In this document: in pieces, positions 5,302-6,554 of the stretch
Layout: every line of letters starts with the position of its first letter
Position numbering within the stretch: the first letter of the stretch is position 1
Source of the DNA: Promethearchaeota archaeon
GTDB taxonomy: Archaea; Asgardarchaeota; Lokiarchaeia; Sigynarchaeales; SOKP01
Assembly: GCA_019894735.1 (NCBI GenBank)
Contig: JAGXOB010000093.1
Location: 1-6,554, forward strand
Direction: 5' to 3'
Length of the DNA: 6,554 nt
Notes under the pieces: generated by a model
Seen by the model: only the letters and a program-made list of their open reading frames with translations
Databases searched by the model: none
Told to the model about the DNA's origin: nothing
Translations under genes and position numbers: made by a program

Positions 5302-6554
5302 TTATTTTAGGTATTTCCCTGTAACCGATTTCTTATTAGCAATAATTTCTTGAGGTGTACCCAAAGCTATGATCTCTCCTCCATTTGGCCCACCTTCAGG
5401 ACCTAACTCGATAATGTAATCTGTGTAAGATAAAATTTCTGGATCGTGTTCAATAATTACGACGCTATTTCCATCTTGTACTAATTGATCTAAAAGTTCC
5501 ATTAGTTTAACAGCATCATAAAAAGATAAACCAACGGTAGGTTCATCTAATATGTATAACGATTTTGTTTTCCTAGCTCTTCCAAGTTCTTTAGCAAGTT
5601 TTACTCGTTGAGCTTCTCCACCACTCAAAGTTGGAGAAGGTTGACCTAGGGTTATATATCCCATGCCAATATCTTCAAGTATCTGTAAGACATTTGATAT
5701 GCTAGCATCAGATACAAATAATTTCGCAGCTTCTGAGACAGTCATATTTAATACATCTGCGATTGAATTAGTTTTATATTTCACTTCCAATATTTCTGGT
5801 ATATATCTGAGCCCATGGCACTCTTTACAAATTATGCTAAAGCTACTTAAAAATGATATTTTTAGATCTTGTTCGCCCGTTCCTTTACACGATGGACATC
5901 GTCCTTTATCAGAGTTATAGGAAAAATGACCTGAAGTATATTTGTGTTTTTTAGATTCAGCTAATTTTGAAAATTTATCTCTAACTTTATCCCAAATTCC
6001 TATATATGACGCAGGTGTAGATGTTTTAACTCTTGAAATTGGTTTTTGGCTAACAACTATAACTTCATCTAGATTTTCCCATCCGCTGATCATTCCAGAA
6101 TACTCTAAAAGCTCTTCGCCGTTCTCGTCCTCACTATTTTCATTAGTTTTCTTTTTGTTTTTATCTTTACCTCGCTTGAAAAATGGTTGTAATAATGGAA
6201 CTAAAGTGTCCAAGATTAAAGAGCTTTTCCCGGATCCAGACACCCCCGCTACTCCTACCATCATGCCTAAGGGAATTTCAACTTTTATATTCTTCAGATT
6301 ATTTGTCTTGGCATTATTTATAATTAGAAAATCAGTTGCATTATCAATTTTTTTCTTTAATTCGTCTGGTTTATGAGGTAACGATAATTTTCCACTTAGA
6401 AATTGTCCTGTAAAGGAATTACTAACATTTTTTAGCTCATCTACTTTTCCTTGGAAGACTAATTCTCCGCCGTTTATTCCTGCACCTGGACCGATGTCGA
6501 TAATCTCATCCGCTATCTCAATGAATCGCTTATCATGCTCTACTATTATAAGGT
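5302..6554 (-). CDS. uvrA: UvrA-type excinuclease ABC ATPase, C-terminal half (5' end outside the window)
   Basis: The frame is open to the right edge, so the visible 416 residues are the C-terminal half of a gene that starts beyond 6554; the Met codons at 6264 and 6261 are internal. Numbered from the first visible residue, LIIVEHD (1-7) and ADEIIDIGPGAGINGGE are the H-loop end of the first ATPase domain. NNLKNI then leads to the second Walker A GVSGSGKSS (Lys109). The zinc module has Cys219, Cys222, Cys242 and Cys245, the signature is LSGGEAQRVKLA (309-320), Walker B is YILDEP (Asp336, Glu337), and the H-loop is His369. This domain order is specific to UvrA, the damage-recognition ATPase that loads UvrB in nucleotide excision repair. 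The C-terminal length matches canonical UvrA. Oddities are a Lys/Glu/Asn-rich insertion (126-147) after Walker A and an altered Q-loop region (SQKPISR where DQSPIGR is usual). A UvrA2-type or UvrA-like paralogue is possible, since the UvrB-binding domain is not in view. Confidence 0.9.
   Translation of the reverse strand, partial: LIIVEHDKRFIEIADEIIDIGPGAGINGGELVFQGKVDELKNVSNSFTGQFLSGKLSLPHKPDELKKKIDNATDFLIINNAKTNNLKNIKVEIPLGMMVGVAGVSGSGKSSLILDTLVPLLQPFFKRGKDKNKKKTNENSEDENGEELLEYSGMISGWENLDEVIVVSQKPISRVKTSTPASYIGIWDKVRDKFSKLAESKKHKYTSGHFSYNSDKGRCPSCKGTGEQDLKISFLSSFSIICKECHGLRYIPEILEVKYKTNSIADVLNMTVSEAAKLFVSDASISNVLQILEDIGMGYITLGQPSPTLSGGEAQRVKLAKELGRARKTKSLYILDEPTVGLSFYDAVKLMELLDQLVQDGNSVVIIEHDPEILSYTDYIIELGPEGGPNGGEIIALGTPQEIIANKKSVTGKYLK
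6112..6177 (-). other. Charged low-complexity insertion within the UvrA-type protein
   Basis: About 22 residues beginning KRGKDKNKKK and ending with an acidic run NSEDENGEE lie between Walker A of the second ATPase domain and the Q-loop. Canonical UvrA has a short arginine- or glycine-containing loop here. The basic-then-acidic make-up suggests a flexible surface loop; its coding DNA is A-rich on the sense strand. Confidence 0.6.

Noticed and set aside
5663..5920. Open frame of 85 codons on the + strand
   Set aside because: It is antisense to the zinc module and signature region of the UvrA-type gene, whose protein is clearly real; it shows no family resemblance.
5942..6376. Open frame of 144 codons on the + strand with hydrophobic, Ser/Phe-rich stretches
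   Set aside because: It is antisense to the UvrA-type gene; its Phe/Leu/Ser-rich runs arise from the Lys/Glu/Asn-rich coding strand, so the apparent membrane segments are an artefact.
1..6554. Defence island, CRISPR array, tRNA gene or transposon
   Set aside because: No direct repeats with regular spacers, no tRNA-like cloverleaf, no transposase or terminal inverted repeats were seen; all five genes are of ordinary metabolic, scaffold or repair families.

Overview
The window is a compact, strongly AT-rich stretch holding five protein-coding genes and no RNA gene, mobile element or CRISPR array that I can see. The best guess for the source is an archaeon with a low-GC genome. Three things suggest this: two genes lack any Shine-Dalgarno sequence but carry an AT-box 24-27 bases before the start codon (the geometry of leaderless archaeal transcripts), gene ends carry oligo-T tracts instead of hairpin terminators, and AGA/AGG arginine codons are frequent. 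A mesophilic lineage such as an Asgard archaeon would fit the mix of bacterial-type metabolism and HEAT-repeat proteins. That is inference only; an AT-rich bacterium is not excluded.

Layout. Positions 1-519 (+) are the C-terminal part of a HEAT-repeat protein built of near-perfect 33-residue units; its start lies before the window. Positions 605-2290 (+) encode a complete long-chain acyl-CoA ligase of the FadD/LcfA type, preceded by a weak ribosome binding site and followed by a T-rich terminator-like tract. Positions 2367-2957 (+) encode a small HD-superfamily hydrolase of the YedJ/YpgQ kind. An 82-base convergent spacer separates it from genes on the other strand. Positions 3040-5190 (-) encode a complete glycoside hydrolase family 3 enzyme, more xylosidase-like than glucosidase-like and without a signal peptide. 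Positions 5302-6554 (-) are the C-terminal half of a UvrA-type ABC ATPase that continues past the right edge.

How the genes relate. They do not form an obvious pathway: lipid activation, nucleotide or phosphate-ester hydrolysis, sugar hydrolysis and DNA repair sit next to each other, each apparently with its own promoter and terminator. I see no sign of a defence island or a novel multi-gene system. The points most worth a second look are the unusual Q-loop region and charged insertion of the UvrA homologue, the unassigned substrate of the HD hydrolase, and the predicted leaderless transcription. No gene-free stretch exceeds about 110 bases.
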